Source: Streptomyces aureus
GTDB lineage: Bacteria; Actinomycetota; Actinomycetes; Streptomycetales; Streptomycetaceae
Length of the DNA stretch: 64,000 nucleotides
Direction of reading: 5' to 3'
Assembly (NCBI RefSeq): GCF_000725495.1
Contig: NZ_JNZD01000008.1
Location: 1 to 64,000, forward strand
This document shows positions 42,491 to 52,200 of the stretch, one piece after another; positions within the stretch are counted from its first letter, which is position 1; every line of letters begins with the position of its first letter. The translations under genes and the position numbers were made by a program. The notes under the pieces were generated by a model. That model worked only from the letters and a program-made list of their open reading frames with translations. It was not told the origin of the DNA and did not search any database.

Positions 42491-43015
42491 TCAGGACGCC
42501 GGGTCGGACTCCGGTGCCGGCATGCCCCCCGTGGCCTGGCGGGCCGAGAGCGCGCCGTTGAAGCGCGTGAGGAGCGCGCAGAACACCTCGCGCTCCTCCG
42601 GTGCCCAATCGTGTGTCAGCTCGGCCATCAACTGACGCCGGGACGTGCGCACTTCGTCGAGCCGGGACTGGCCGCGCGGGGACAGCTGGAGCACCACGGC
42701 GCGTCCGTCCTCGGGGTGCGAGGTGCGCTTGACGAGTCCGGTGTCGACCAGCGGGGCGACCTGCCGGGTGACCGTCGAGGAGTCGATGCCCATGCTCGCC
42801 GCGAGCGCCTTGACGCCCATCGGGCCTTCCTTGTCCAGGCGGTTGAGCAGCAGGTAGGCGGCCCGGTCCATGGAGTTGCGCACCTGCCCCACCCCGCCGA
42901 GCCGGGTCTGTTCCGCGCGGCGCGCGAAGACCGCGACCTCGTGCTGAAGGGCTTCGAGAAGACCGGTGTCACCGACGGTCGTCATGTCCATCGACATCTC
43001 TGGTGTAGTGGGCAT
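42491..43015 (-). CDS. MarR-family transcriptional regulator
   Basis: A 174-residue winged-helix repressor. The wing and recognition helix are GVKALAASMGIDSSTVTRQVAPLVDTGLVKRTSHPEDGRA, broken here by the usual MarR spacing (LVxRxxxPxDxRA). The C-terminal helix dimerises. It is divergent from ilvA with 147 bp between, so it may control itself, ilvA or both. No ligand can be inferred. ATG at 43015; an internal ATG a few codons later is possible. Confidence 0.9.
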   Translation of the reverse strand: MPTTPEMSMDMTTVGDTGLLEALQHEVAVFARRAEQTRLGGVGQVRNSMDRAAYLLLNRLDKEGPMGVKALAASMGIDSSTVTRQVAPLVDTGLVKRTSHPEDGRAVVLQLSPRGQSRLDEVRTSRRQLMAELTHDWAPEEREVFCALLTRFNGALSARQATGGMPAPESDPAS

Positions 43016-43162
43016 GGCCGGGGGCTCAATTCATGCGTGGGGAGCTGGGTTGGGGGACAGGGTACGCGGCCCGGGCGCGGGCCGTACCGGCGCTGCGCAA
43101 ACCGAGTCTCGGAGGGTGGTCACCACCGGGGCGCGCCCGCCTGAACTGCGAGACTGGTGGTC

Positions 43163-44392
43163 ATGAGCTACAGCACGGCTGACTCCTTTCCCAGTGTGAC
43201 CCTGGACGACGTGCGCGGCGCGCAGAAGATGCTCTCGGGGGTCGCGCGGGTGACCGCGATGGAGGGCAGCAGGTATCTGTCCCGGCTGGTGGGCGCGCCG
43301 GTGCAGTTCAAGTGCGAGAACCTCCAGCGGACGGGTTCGTTCAAGCTGCGCGGCGCGTACGTGAGGATCGCGGGCCTGCTTCCGGAGGAGCGTGCCGCGG
43401 GTGTCGTCGCGGCGAGCGCGGGCAACCACGCGCAGGGCGTCGCGCTCGCGTCCTCGCTGCTCGGTGTGCGGTCCACCGTGTTCATGCCGAACGGCGCCCC
43501 GCTGCCGAAGGTCGCGGCCACCCGCGAGTACGGCGCCGAGGTGAGGCTGCACGGGCAGGTGGTCGACGAGACGCTGGCCGCCGCGCAGGAGTACGCGCGG
43601 CGCACGGGTGCCGTGTTCATCCACCCCTTCGACCACCCCGACATCATCGCGGGCCAGGGCACGGTGGGCCTGGAGATCCTGGAGCAGTGCCCCGAGGCGC
43701 GCACGATCGTCCTGGGGATCGGCGGCGGCGGGCTCGCGGCGGGCGTGGCCCTCGCGGTGAAGTCGCTGCGCCCGGACATCCGGATCATCGGGGTGCAGGC
43801 GGAGGGCGCGGCGGCGTACCCGCCCTCGCTCGCCGCCGGACGGCCGCTGTCGATCGACAACCCCGCCACGATGGCCGACGGCATCAGGGTCGGCCGTCCC
43901 GGCGACGTACCGTTCCGGCTGGTCGAGGAACTGGTCGACGAGGTCCGTACGGTCTCCGAGAACGACCTGTCCAGCGCGCTGCTGCTGTGCCTGGAGCGCG
44001 CCAAGCTGGTCGTCGAGCCGGCCGGCGCGAGCTCCGTCGCGGCGCTGCTGAGCGACCCGGGATCCTTCGAGGGCCCGGTGGTGGCGCTGCTGTCGGGCGG
44101 GAACGTGGACCCGCTCCTGATGCAGCGCATCCTGCGGCACGGCATGGCGGCGGGCGGCCGCTACCTGGCGGTCACGCTGCGGCTGACCGACCGGCCCGGC
44201 GCCCTGGCCACCCTGCTCGGGGTGCTGTCGGTGGCGGACGCCAACGTCCTCGACGTGAGCCATGTGCGCACCGACCCGCGGCTCGGGCTCACCGAGGTGG
44301 AGGTCGAACTGCACCTGGAGACGAAGGGCCACGAGCACTGCGCCGAGGTGAACCAGGCGCTGCGCGAGGCGGGGTACACGGTCATCGACTGA
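43163..44392 (+). CDS. ilvA: Threonine dehydratase with one ACT domain
   Basis: A 409-residue PLP enzyme deaminating threonine to 2-oxobutyrate for isoleucine synthesis. PLP lysine Lys61 is in RTGSFKLRGA. Glycine-rich loop GIGGGGLAAG and SAGNHAQGVA are present. Residues 335-409 form a single ACT domain (AVTLRLTDRPGALATLLGVL), the shorter architecture seen in actinobacteria, where regulation by isoleucine/valine is expected. ATG at 43163; a GTG two codons upstream is possible. No classic leader peptide or T-box is seen upstream. Confidence 0.95.
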   Translation: MSYSTADSFPSVTLDDVRGAQKMLSGVARVTAMEGSRYLSRLVGAPVQFKCENLQRTGSFKLRGAYVRIAGLLPEERAAGVVAASAGNHAQGVALASSLLGVRSTVFMPNGAPLPKVAATREYGAEVRLHGQVVDETLAAAQEYARRTGAVFIHPFDHPDIIAGQGTVGLEILEQCPEARTIVLGIGGGGLAAGVALAVKSLRPDIRIIGVQAEGAAAYPPSLAAGRPLSIDNPATMADGIRVGRPGDVPFRLVEELVDEVRTVSENDLSSALLLCLERAKLVVEPAGASSVAALLSDPGSFEGPVVALLSGGNVDPLLMQRILRHGMAAGGRYLAVTLRLTDRPGALATLLGVLSVADANVLDVSHVRTDPRLGLTEVEVELHLETKGHEHCAEVNQALREAGYTVID

Positions 44393-44481
44393 ACCGCCGG
44401 GTCGTGGACCGAGCCGGTGGGCCATCGACCGAGTCGGCGGCCGCCCGGCCGGACCCGGCCGTGCCACTCCGGGAAAATCCG

Positions 44482-44510
44482 TTGAGTGACGCGATACATC
44501 GCGTTACGGT
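44482..44510 (+). promoter_or_regulatory. Promoter with embedded palindromic operator before the DrrAB-type ABC genes
   Basis: TTGAGT at 44482-44487 is a -35-like hexamer. Between it and TTACGG (44504-44509, weak -10) lies the perfect palindrome ACGCGAT-AC-ATCGCGT (44489-44504). The placement is that of a TetR- or PadR-type repressor operator. No regulator gene lies nearby. Confidence 0.6.
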
Positions 44511-44580
44511 GGGGGCTCCGGACCGGTGTCGACGGGCCCCGCCGATGACTTTTCCGTCGTGTGCCAGTCCCCAGTACACG

Positions 44581-44616
44581 CACATCCGCAAGCATGCGCA
44601 CATCCGCAGGCATGCG
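44581..44616. repeat. 18-bp tandem repeat in the ABC operon leader
   Basis: CACATCCGCAAGCATGCG (44581-44598) is followed by CACATCCGCAGGCATGCG (44599-44616), one mismatch. Each copy contains GCATGC. It lies between the operator and the ribosome site of the ABC gene, so it would be in the mRNA leader. Confidence 0.85.
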
Positions 44617-44653
44617 TACAACCGAAAAATCCCCAACGACGTGGAGAACACTC

Positions 44654-45658
44654 ATGCCAGGCGCCATCTACGCCGAAGGCTTGGTGAAGACCTTCGGTGA
44701 CGTAAGGGCTCTGGACGGCGTCGACCTCGATGTCCCGGAGGGCACCGTGCTCGGCCTGCTCGGGCCGAACGGCGCGGGCAAGACCACCGCGGTCCGCTGT
44801 CTGACGACCCTGTTGCGCCCCGACAGCGGCAAGGCCGTCGTCGCGGGCGTCGACGTGCTCAAGGACCCCGACGCGGTACGGCGCAGGGTCGGCCTCTCCG
44901 GGCAGTTCGCGGCGGTCGACGAATACCTGACCGGCCGCGAGAACCTCCAGATGGTCGGACAGCTGTACCAGATGAGGGCGAAGGCCGCGAAGGTCCGCGC
45001 CGACGAGCTGCTGGAGCAGTTCAACCTCACCGACGCCGCCGACCGCACCGCGAAGACGTACTCGGGCGGTATGCGACGCCGGCTCGACCTGGCCGCGGCC
45101 CTGGTCGTGTCGCCCCCGGTGATGTTCATGGACGAGCCGACCACCGGCCTCGACCCGCGCAACCGCCAGCAGCTGTGGGACGTGATCAAACAGCTCGTCT
45201 CCGGCGGTACGACGCTGCTGCTGACCACGCAGTATCTGGAGGAGGCCGACCACCTCGCGCACGACATCTGCGTGGTCGACCACGGCCGGGTCATCGCCCG
45301 CGGCACCGCCGACGAGCTCAAGGCGCAGACCGGCGGCGAGCGCGTCGAGGTCGTCGTGCACGAGCGCGAGCACATCGCGACCGCCTCCGAGGTGCTGCAC
45401 GGCTTCGGCAAGGGCGAGACGACGGTCGAGGAGCACACCCGCAAGCTCACCGTGCCCGTCACCGGCGGCGCGAAGCTCCTCGCGGAGGTGATCCGCGAGC
45501 TGGACGCCCGCGGCATCGAGATCGACGACATCGGTCTGCGCCGTCCCACCCTCGACGACGTCTTCCTCTCGCTCACCGGCCATGTGGCCGAGGAGAAGCC
45601 CGAGGAGAACGGCGCGGCGGTGCAGCCGGGCAAGGGCAAGAAGGAGGCCGTGAAGTGA
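44654..45658 (+). CDS. ABC-2 exporter ATPase (DrrA/daunorubicin-resistance type)
   Basis: A 334-residue ATPase. Walker A GPNGAGKTT, Q-loop SGQFAAVDEYLTG, signature YSGGMRRRLDLAAAL, Walker B MFMDEPTTGLDP, H-loop TTQYLEEAD. The C-terminal DUF4162-like domain (about 235-310) is typical of drug-resistance ABC-2 pumps of the DrrA group. It energises the permease encoded next, whose GTG overlaps this stop. Controlled probably through the palindrome at 44489. The substrate is unknown; self-resistance or lipid export are both possible. Confidence 0.94.
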   Translation: MPGAIYAEGLVKTFGDVRALDGVDLDVPEGTVLGLLGPNGAGKTTAVRCLTTLLRPDSGKAVVAGVDVLKDPDAVRRRVGLSGQFAAVDEYLTGRENLQMVGQLYQMRAKAAKVRADELLEQFNLTDAADRTAKTYSGGMRRRLDLAAALVVSPPVMFMDEPTTGLDPRNRQQLWDVIKQLVSGGTTLLLTTQYLEEADHLAHDICVVDHGRVIARGTADELKAQTGGERVEVVVHEREHIATASEVLHGFGKGETTVEEHTRKLTVPVTGGAKLLAEVIRELDARGIEIDDIGLRRPTLDDVFLSLTGHVAEEKPEENGAAVQPGKGKKEAVK

Positions 45659-46512
45659 GCGCCGTCAGTGACGCCGTGCAGGTCACGGCACCCTCGAACC
45701 CGGTGTACCAGTCCATCCGGGACTCGTTGGTCATCGCCAAGCGGAACCTGATCAGAATGTCCCGGATCCCCGAGATGGTGATCTTCGGACTGATCCAGCC
45801 GATCATGTTCGTGGTGCTGTTCACCTACGTGTTCGGCGGATCCATGAAGATCGGCGGCAGTACCAGCCCCAGCGCCTACACCAACTTCCTGATGGCCGGC
45901 ATCTTCGCCCAGACGGTCACGTTCGCCACCGCGGGCGCCGGCGCGGGCATCGCCGACGACATGCACAAGGGCCTCATCGACCGCTTCCGGTCGCTGCCCA
46001 TGGCGCGGGGCGCGGTGCTCACCGGCCGCACCCTGGCCGACCTCGTGCAGACCGCGCTGACCCTGCTGGTCCTCGCGGCGGTCGCCCTGATGGTCGGCTG
46101 GCGGGTCGGCTCGGACGGCAGCACCAACGCGCTGCGTGTCATCGGCGCGTTCGGGCTGCTGCTCCTGCTCGGGTACGCGTTCACCTGGATCGGCGCGCTC
46201 ATCGGTCTGTCCGTGCGGACGCCCGAGGCGGCCACCTCCGGCGGGCTGATCTGGCTCTTCCCGGTCACGTTCATCTCGAACGCGTTCGTGGACACCAGCA
46301 ACATGACCCCCTGGCTGCGGCACGTCGCGGACTGGAACCCGTTCAGCGCCACTGTCCAGGCGTGCCGGGTGCTGTTCGCCAACCCGGGGGTGTCGACGTC
46401 CGACGCCTGGCCCATGCAGCACCCCGTGTGGGCCTCGGTGATCTACTCGGTCCTGATCGTGGTGATCTTCCGGACGCTCGCCGTCCGCAAGTACCGCTCG
46501 GCGACGGCGTGA
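45655..46512 (+). CDS. ABC-2 type exporter permease (DrrB type)
   Basis: A 285-residue membrane protein with six predicted helices and the ABC2 signature region GLIDRFRSLPMARGAVLTGR. Its GTG start (45655) overlaps the ATPase stop (GTGA), so the pair is translationally coupled. A conserved FVDTSNMTPWLRHVADWNPF segment before the last helix is typical of DrrB proteins. A 16-bp perfect hairpin follows. Confidence 0.93.
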   Translation: MSAVSDAVQVTAPSNPVYQSIRDSLVIAKRNLIRMSRIPEMVIFGLIQPIMFVVLFTYVFGGSMKIGGSTSPSAYTNFLMAGIFAQTVTFATAGAGAGIADDMHKGLIDRFRSLPMARGAVLTGRTLADLVQTALTLLVLAAVALMVGWRVGSDGSTNALRVIGAFGLLLLLGYAFTWIGALIGLSVRTPEAATSGGLIWLFPVTFISNAFVDTSNMTPWLRHVADWNPFSATVQACRVLFANPGVSTSDAWPMQHPVWASVIYSVLIVVIFRTLAVRKYRSATA

Positions 46513-46575
46513 GACGGGCGCGCCGGTCACCGCGACCGGCGCGCTCCACCCGGTCGACGCGATCCACGCGGACAT

Positions 46576-46610
46576 GACGATGCCCCCGGCCAGAGGCCGG
46601 GGGCATCGTC
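46576..46610. terminator. Perfect 16-bp bidirectional hairpin
   Basis: GACGATGCCCCCGGCC (46576-46591), loop AGA, GGCCGGGGGCATCGTC (46595-46610). It lies between the convergent ABC permease and greA genes and can serve both. Confidence 0.9.
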
Positions 46611-46626
46611 GTCGCAGGTGCCGGGC

Positions 46627-47124
46627 TCAGCCCCGGTGCGGTTCGGCCTTGAGGATCTTCACCGAGGCGAGCTTGCCGTTCGGCAGCTCGTACTGGGCGT
46701 CCTCGCCGACCTTCTTGCCGTTCACTCCGGAGCCGAGCGGCGACTGCGGAGAGTACGTCTCGAGGTCCGAGCTCGCGTATTCGCGGGAGCCGAGCAGGAA
46801 GACCAGGGTGTCGTCCTCGTCGCCGTCGAAGGCGATGGTCACGACCATGCCCGGCGCGACCACGCCGTCCGCCGCCGGAGCCTCGCCGACCTTGGCGTTC
46901 TCCAGGAGCTGGGTCAGCTGGCGCACACGGAGCTCCTGCTTGCCCTGCTCTTCCTTGGCCGCGTGGTACCCGCCGTTCTCGCGCAGGTCGCCCTCCTCGC
47001 GCGCGGCCGCGATCTTGGCGGCGATCTCCGTGCGCGCAGGACCAGACAGGTACTCCAGCTCGGCCCTGAGCTGGTTGTACGCCTCCTGGGTCAGCCAGGT
47101 GACGTTCTCGCTGGTCTGGGTCAC
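46627..47124 (-). CDS. greA: Transcription elongation factor GreA
   Basis: A 165-residue GreA. It binds the RNA polymerase secondary channel and stimulates cleavage of backtracked RNA. The coiled coil (about 15-80) carries the tip acidic pair in AREEGDLRENGGYHAAKEEQ. The C-terminal FKBP-like domain contains SPLGSGVNGKKVGE. GTG at 47124 with GAGGAG upstream is preferred; a longer frame exists but extends past the family start. Gene order greA-DUF4307-mca is common in actinobacteria. Confidence 0.95.
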   Translation of the reverse strand: MTQTSENVTWLTQEAYNQLRAELEYLSGPARTEIAAKIAAAREEGDLRENGGYHAAKEEQGKQELRVRQLTQLLENAKVGEAPAADGVVAPGMVVTIAFDGDEDDTLVFLLGSREYASSDLETYSPQSPLGSGVNGKKVGEDAQYELPNGKLASVKILKAEPHRG

Positions 47125-47334
47125 AGGTGCTCCTCGTAGGTACTGGGAATACAAAGCATCGCCCTACCCAGAAGCATGTTCTCTCACGGGTGGGCGAAAC
47201 CACGAGCCTAACAATTCAGCGGCTCGGAGGGGAGGACATAAGTCACCAGAATTTCATCGGTGCAGGTCAGCCACGGGCCGTACGGAGTGATTCCGGCCGT
47301 GACGACGGCGCCGGGCCAGGTGCGGCGGTGCCGC

Positions 47335-47736
47335 TCAGCCCGCGTGACAGCCGAGGAGTTCCGCCGTGGTGCCCCGGGCCGTCGTACGCAGGGTGACCAC
47401 CTTGTCGAGCCGGGACGAGTGCTGGTCGAAGCGGAAGTCCGCGCGGCCCACCTCGTTGCCGTCCGCGCCCTGCGAGCGCAGCGTGCAGTAACCCTTCGTA
47501 CCCGCGTCCTTGTGCACCTCCAGGTGCACCTCGACCGCGCTGTCCGAGACGGCCTCGAAGGTGATCACCTGGGCGCTGATCTCGGCGCCGGCGATGTAGT
47601 CGTAGCCGAACCAGCCGACCACGCCGATCAGGGCGACCCCGAGGACACCGCCGACGACTCTGAGCTTGCGGTCGGCGCGCTCGTCCGCGGAGCGGCCGTA
47701 CCGGCCCTCGGGCAGCTGTGCGCGCGCCGTACTCAT
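47335..47736 (-). CDS. DUF4307 membrane protein
   Basis: A 133-residue protein with a cytosolic start (PEGRYGRSADERADRKLRVV), one membrane helix (GGVLGVALIGVVGWFGYDYI) and an extracytoplasmic beta domain containing EVHLEVHKDAGTKGYCTLRS. This is the DUF4307 family, conserved next to mca in actinobacteria but of unknown function. ATG at 47736, divergent from mca. Confidence 0.9.
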   Translation of the reverse strand: MSTARAQLPEGRYGRSADERADRKLRVVGGVLGVALIGVVGWFGYDYIAGAEISAQVITFEAVSDSAVEVHLEVHKDAGTKGYCTLRSQGADGNEVGRADFRFDQHSSRLDKVVTLRTTARGTTAELLGCHAG

Positions 47737-47888
47737 GATCGTCCTCTCGGCCGGGGTGCACGGGGAAGGACCCCGGAATTATTCGCCCCCCGATTCCGTC
47801 ACTATAGAAGCCGCCCAGAACGCGGAATGACGCCGGGCGCCGACAGCCGACCCACTCAGGCGACAGCCGACCGACCGAGGATTGAGTC

Positions 47889-48770
47889 TTGACTGACCAG
47901 CTGCGACTGATGGCCGTGCACGCCCACCCCGACGACGAGTCGAGCAAGGGTGCGGCCACCATGGCGAAGTACGTGTCCGAGGGGGTGGACGTGCTGGTCG
48001 TGACCTGCACGGGCGGGGAGCGCGGCTCCATCCTCAACCCGAAGCTTCAGGGCGACACGTACATCGAGGAGAACATCCACGAGGTACGCAAGAAGGAGAT
48101 GGACGAGGCCCGCGAGATCCTCGGCGTCAAGCAGGAGTGGCTCGGCTTCGTCGACTCGGGCCTGCCCGAGGGCGACCCGCTGCCCCCGCTGCCCGAGGGC
48201 TGCTTCGCCCTGGAGGACATCGACAAGGCGGCCGGTGAGCTGGTCAAGCAGATCCGTTCGTTCCGCCCGCAGGTGATCACCACCTACGACGAGAACGGCG
48301 GCTACCCGCACCCCGACCACATCATGACCCACAAGATCACGATGGTGGCCTTCGAGGGTGCGACGGACACCGAGAAGTACCCGGAGTCCGAGTTCGGGCC
48401 GGCGTTCGCGCCGCAGAAGCTGTACTACAACCAGGGCTTCAACCGCCCGCGCACCGAGGCGCTGCACAACGCGCTCCTGGACCGCGGCATGGAGTCGCCC
48501 TACGGGGACTGGCTCAAGCGCTGGAGCGAGTTCGAGCGCGTCGAGCGCACCCTGACCACGCACGTTCCGTGCGCGGACTTCTTCGAGATCCGTGACAAGG
48601 CGCTGATCGCGCACGCCACGCAGATCGACCCGGACGGCGGCTGGTTCAAGGTCCCCATGGACATCCAGCGGGAGGTCTGGCCGACGGAGGAGTACGAGCT
48701 CGCGAAGTCGCTCGTGGACACATCCCTCCCCGAGGACGACCTCTTTGCGGGCATCCGCGACAATGCCTGA
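47889..48770 (+). CDS. mca: Mycothiol S-conjugate amidase
   Basis: A 293-residue zinc amidase of the LmbE family that cleaves mycothiol conjugates of electrophiles and antibiotics into mercapturic acids and GlcN-Ins, a detoxification step. Zinc ligands are His13/Asp16 (HAHPDDE) and His144 (HPDH, 141-144). Other blocks: TCTGGERGSILNP and YYNQGFNRPR. The start is TTG at 47889, supported by GAGG nearby and a match to the usual MTDQLRLMAVHAHPDD start. The small membrane gene that follows overlaps or abuts the stop. Confidence 0.95.
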   Translation: MTDQLRLMAVHAHPDDESSKGAATMAKYVSEGVDVLVVTCTGGERGSILNPKLQGDTYIEENIHEVRKKEMDEAREILGVKQEWLGFVDSGLPEGDPLPPLPEGCFALEDIDKAAGELVKQIRSFRPQVITTYDENGGYPHPDHIMTHKITMVAFEGATDTEKYPESEFGPAFAPQKLYYNQGFNRPRTEALHNALLDRGMESPYGDWLKRWSEFERVERTLTTHVPCADFFEIRDKALIAHATQIDPDGGWFKVPMDIQREVWPTEEYELAKSLVDTSLPEDDLFAGIRDNA

Positions 48771-48771
48771 C

Positions 48772-49020
48772 ATGAGCGCAAGCCTGGCACTGACGCACCT
48801 CGTCCCCCTCGCCAAGGAGGTCGACGAGAACAAGGTCACCCCCGGCGTCCTCGGCTTCATCGTCTTCGCGGTGATGGCCCTGGCCGTCTGGGGTCTGATG
48901 AAGTCCATGAACCGCCACATGGGCAAGGTCGACTTCGAGCAGGACCCCGAGGGCGAGCCGGCGTCCGCCGGCGGCTCCGGCTCCGGCTCCGGCGGGAAGA
49001 CCGCCCCCGCGAAGGGCTGA
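48772..49020 (+). CDS. Small membrane protein downstream of mca
   Basis: An 82-residue protein with one central helix (VLGFIVFAVMALAVWGLMKS), a positively charged segment after it (MNRHMGK) and a Gly/Ser-rich C-terminal tail. ATG at 48772 is used; another ATG at 48763 overlaps the mca stop and would add three residues. Conserved behind mca in Streptomyces; function unknown. Confidence 0.85.
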   Translation: MSASLALTHLVPLAKEVDENKVTPGVLGFIVFAVMALAVWGLMKSMNRHMGKVDFEQDPEGEPASAGGSGSGSGGKTAPAKG

Positions 49021-49168
49021 GCGGACACCCGCGGGACCCCGGCCACGCGGAACGGCCGGGGCCCGGCCATGACCGGACCCCGATGTGAACCCGGTGTGAG
49101 GCCTTCCCGGCCCACGCCGGCCTTCGGCGTACGCCGACGAGACCGGCGAGACGCCCCGCCGCCCGGCC

Positions 49169-49270
49169 CGGTCCCGCCCGGAGGGTCCGTCGCCCGGCCC
49201 GGTCACGCCCGGACGGGCCGTCGTCCGGCGCGGTCACGCCCGGACGGGTGTCGTCCGGCGCGGTCACGCC
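49169..49270. repeat. About 31-bp tandem repeat, a little over three copies
   Basis: Units beginning CGGTCACGCCCGGACGGG occur at about 49169 (variant), 49200 and 49231, and partially at 49261. They lie just beyond the 3' end of the STAND gene in a 265-bp intergenic region and form GC-rich secondary structure. Confidence 0.8.
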
Positions 49271-49285
49271 TGGGGCCCCGTCCTC

Positions 49286-52200
49286 TCACGGAGCCACCGC
49301 CACGCCCATCACGTCCCGTGCGTGGCGGCCCGGGACCATGCCCAGGCGCCAGGCCTGCCAGCCGGCGTCCAGGTCCACGCCCCGCTCCAGCAGCAGCTGG
49401 TACGCCTCGATGAAGTCGGTCAGTCCCCCGTCGCGGGTGGCGTGGCCGGCCCGGGAGAGCTGCGCCAGCTCCTCGACGGCCACCGCGGCGCCCACCTCGT
49501 GGCCGCCCGGGGCCGCGTAGGGGAGCAGGGTGCAGCGCAGGAAGCGGGCCCAGTCCTCCCCGCGGCGGTCGCCGTACGAGGCGAACAGGCCGACGGCCTC
49601 GTCGCACAGGGACAGCGCCTGCTGGGTGCGTGCGTTCCCGGCGTCGACGACCGCGAGCTCCAGACAGGTCCACGCCTCGCCGTGGGCCACCCCGATGCGC
49701 TGGAAGTCCGCACGGGCGTCGACGAGCAGCTGGCGGGCGAAGCCGGAGTTGCGCAGCGAACCGGTCTGCGCGGCCCGCTGGTCGCGGGTGACCCGGGCCG
49801 AGTGGTGACGGGCGCAGGCCAGGCCGTAGACGTCCCGCATGCGGGAGAACATCGTCCGGGAGCGCTCCAGCTCCCGCACCGCCTGGTCCAGGTTCCCGGT
49901 CTCCTCCAGCGACTGGCCCAGGTAGTAGACGGTCCAGGCCTCGCCGCGCGCGTCCTCGTTCTCGCGGTGCCGGGAGGCCGCCTGGCGCAGCCCGTCGACC
50001 GCGGCGGACGGGTCGCCCCCGACGAGCCGGGCGCGGGCCAGCTGGGTGAGCGCCCACGCCTCGCCGCGGGCGTCGCGCGTACGGCCGTACAGGTCGAGGG
50101 CCTCGCGCAGCTCCCGCTCGGCGCGCGGTACGTCGCCCATCCGCAGGCCCAGCTGGCCGAGCTGGAAGTGGGCCCAGGCCTCGCCGTGCACCGAACCGCT
50201 CTCGCGGTGCAGGACCAGGGACTCGGTGAGCAGGGCGAGGGCCTGGCCGAGCCGGGACCGGTCGCGCTCCACCGCCGCGAGCGCGTGCATCGTCCAGGCG
50301 CGGTCGGCCGCGAGCTCGGGCGAGGCCTGGAGGTCCATGGCCTCCTGGAGCTTGGCCGCCGCCTCGACGAGCAGGCCCTGGTGGTGCAGCGTGATGCCGA
50401 GGGAGCACAGCGCCCGTGCGGCCCCCGCGTCGTGGTGGGCCTCGAAGTACAGGTCCACCACCGCGGCCAGGGTCGTGCGCGCCTTGTCCAGTTCGCCGAG
50501 CTGGCGGGCCGCGATACCGGTGCGCCACTGCACCGAGCGGACCAGCAGCCCCTGGTCGACGGCCTGGGTCAGTTCGCTGATCTCGCCCAGGCGGTACAGG
50601 TCGCCGCGCAGCAGGCAGTAGTCGCACAGGGCGCCCAGGAGGTGGAGCACCGCCGCCTGGTCCACCCCCTCCGCGTGCCGCAGGGCCGCGGTGATGAAGC
50701 TCGACTCGTCGTCCAGCCAGCGCAGCGCGGCGTCCAGTGAGGTGAAGCCGTGCGGCCCGAACTGGTCGGCCCGGGTCGACGTCTTGCCGTCGACCAGACG
50801 GATCACCGAGTCGGCCAGCTCGGCGTAGTTCACGATCAGCCGCTCCTGCGCCGCCGTGCGTTCGGCGGGCTCCTCCTCGTCGAGGAGACGGGCCGCGGCG
50901 AAGGACCGCACGAGATCGTGCAGGCGGTAGCGGCTGCCGCGGACGTGGTCGATCAGGCCCGCCCGGGACAGGGCGGTCAGATGGCGGACGGCCTCGGGTT
51001 CGTCCGTCGCGAGCAGGGACGCCGCGGCCCCCGCGCCCAGCGAGGCCCGGCCCGCCAGGGCAAGCCGCCGCAGCAGCCGGCGCGCCGCGTCCGACTGGTC
51101 GGTGTAGCGCAGCCACAGCACCCGCTCGACGGGTTCCACGGGCCCGTAGGCCGCCAGGTCGCCGGCGAGCGCCCGGGGCGTGCGGGGGCCGAGCGAGGAA
51201 CCGGCGACCCGCAGGGCCAGCGGCAGTCCGCCGCACAACTCCCTTATCCGTTCGGAGGACTCGGCGTCGTACGGGCCGGACGTGTCCTGGGCGGCGGCGG
51301 TCAGCAGTTCCTCGGAGCCCGCCGCGTCCAGCGCCTCGACCGGCAGGTGGTGCACCCAGGCGGCGAGCCCGGCGGGCAGGCGGAGGGGTTCGCGCGCGGT
51401 GACCAGGACCAGGCTCTCGGAGCGCTCGGGGACCAGGGTGGCCACCTGCTCGGCGTCGCGCGCGTCGTCCAGCACGATCGTCACGGGCAGGCCCGTCAGA
51501 TGCTGGTGGTACAGCTCGCCCAGTCTTTTGACCTGCTGGTCCTGCGAGGCGCGCTCGCGGAACAGGAGCTGTTCGCGCGGAGCGCCCAGCCGGTTCAGCA
51601 GATGCAGCAGCGCGTCGCGGGTGGTGAGCGGCGGGTCGTCCGGGCTGCCGCCGCGCAGGTCGACCACACAGGCGCCGCGGAACTGGTCCTTGAGGGCGTG
51701 CGCCGCCCGGACCGCGAGGGTGCTGCGGCCGGAGCCGGGCGCGCCGTGCAGCACCACGACCGTCGGTTTCGTCTCGGTGCTCGCCCGGGCCGCGTGCACC
51801 CACTGCGCGATCCGTGCCAGCTCGCTCCTGCGCCCGGTGAAGGGTCCTTCCTGTTCCGGGAGTTGGCCGAAGGACTGCTCCAGCACACTGCGCCGGCGGG
51901 CCGCGGCGCTCTTGTCGGTGCGGCGCAGCTGGGGGGCGCCCTTCTTGGCGCCGGTGGTGGCGCTGAGCACCCGCTGCTGGTCGAGGAACGGGCGGACACC
52001 GCGCACCTCCAGGGCCGTCAGCCACTGCAGACGCAGCTGTTCGGGACCGCCGGGCTGCCCGAGGGCTCCGGCCCGGCGGCTCGCGGCGGGCACGTGCGCG
52101 GCCGTCACCTTCAGGACGGTGGCGGTCGCGCCGGCCACCGCCACGGTCGCCCCGGTGCCCACGGCCGTGCCGGCGCCGGTGCCGAGGGCGAGGTCGGCGG

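Noticed and set aside
49203..52025. 940-codon minus-strand frame overlapping the STAND gene
   Set aside because: It is the alternative frame of the same strand, Arg/Gly/Pro-rich, with no motifs. The real frame has FTGR, P-loop, GLPL and TPR segments.
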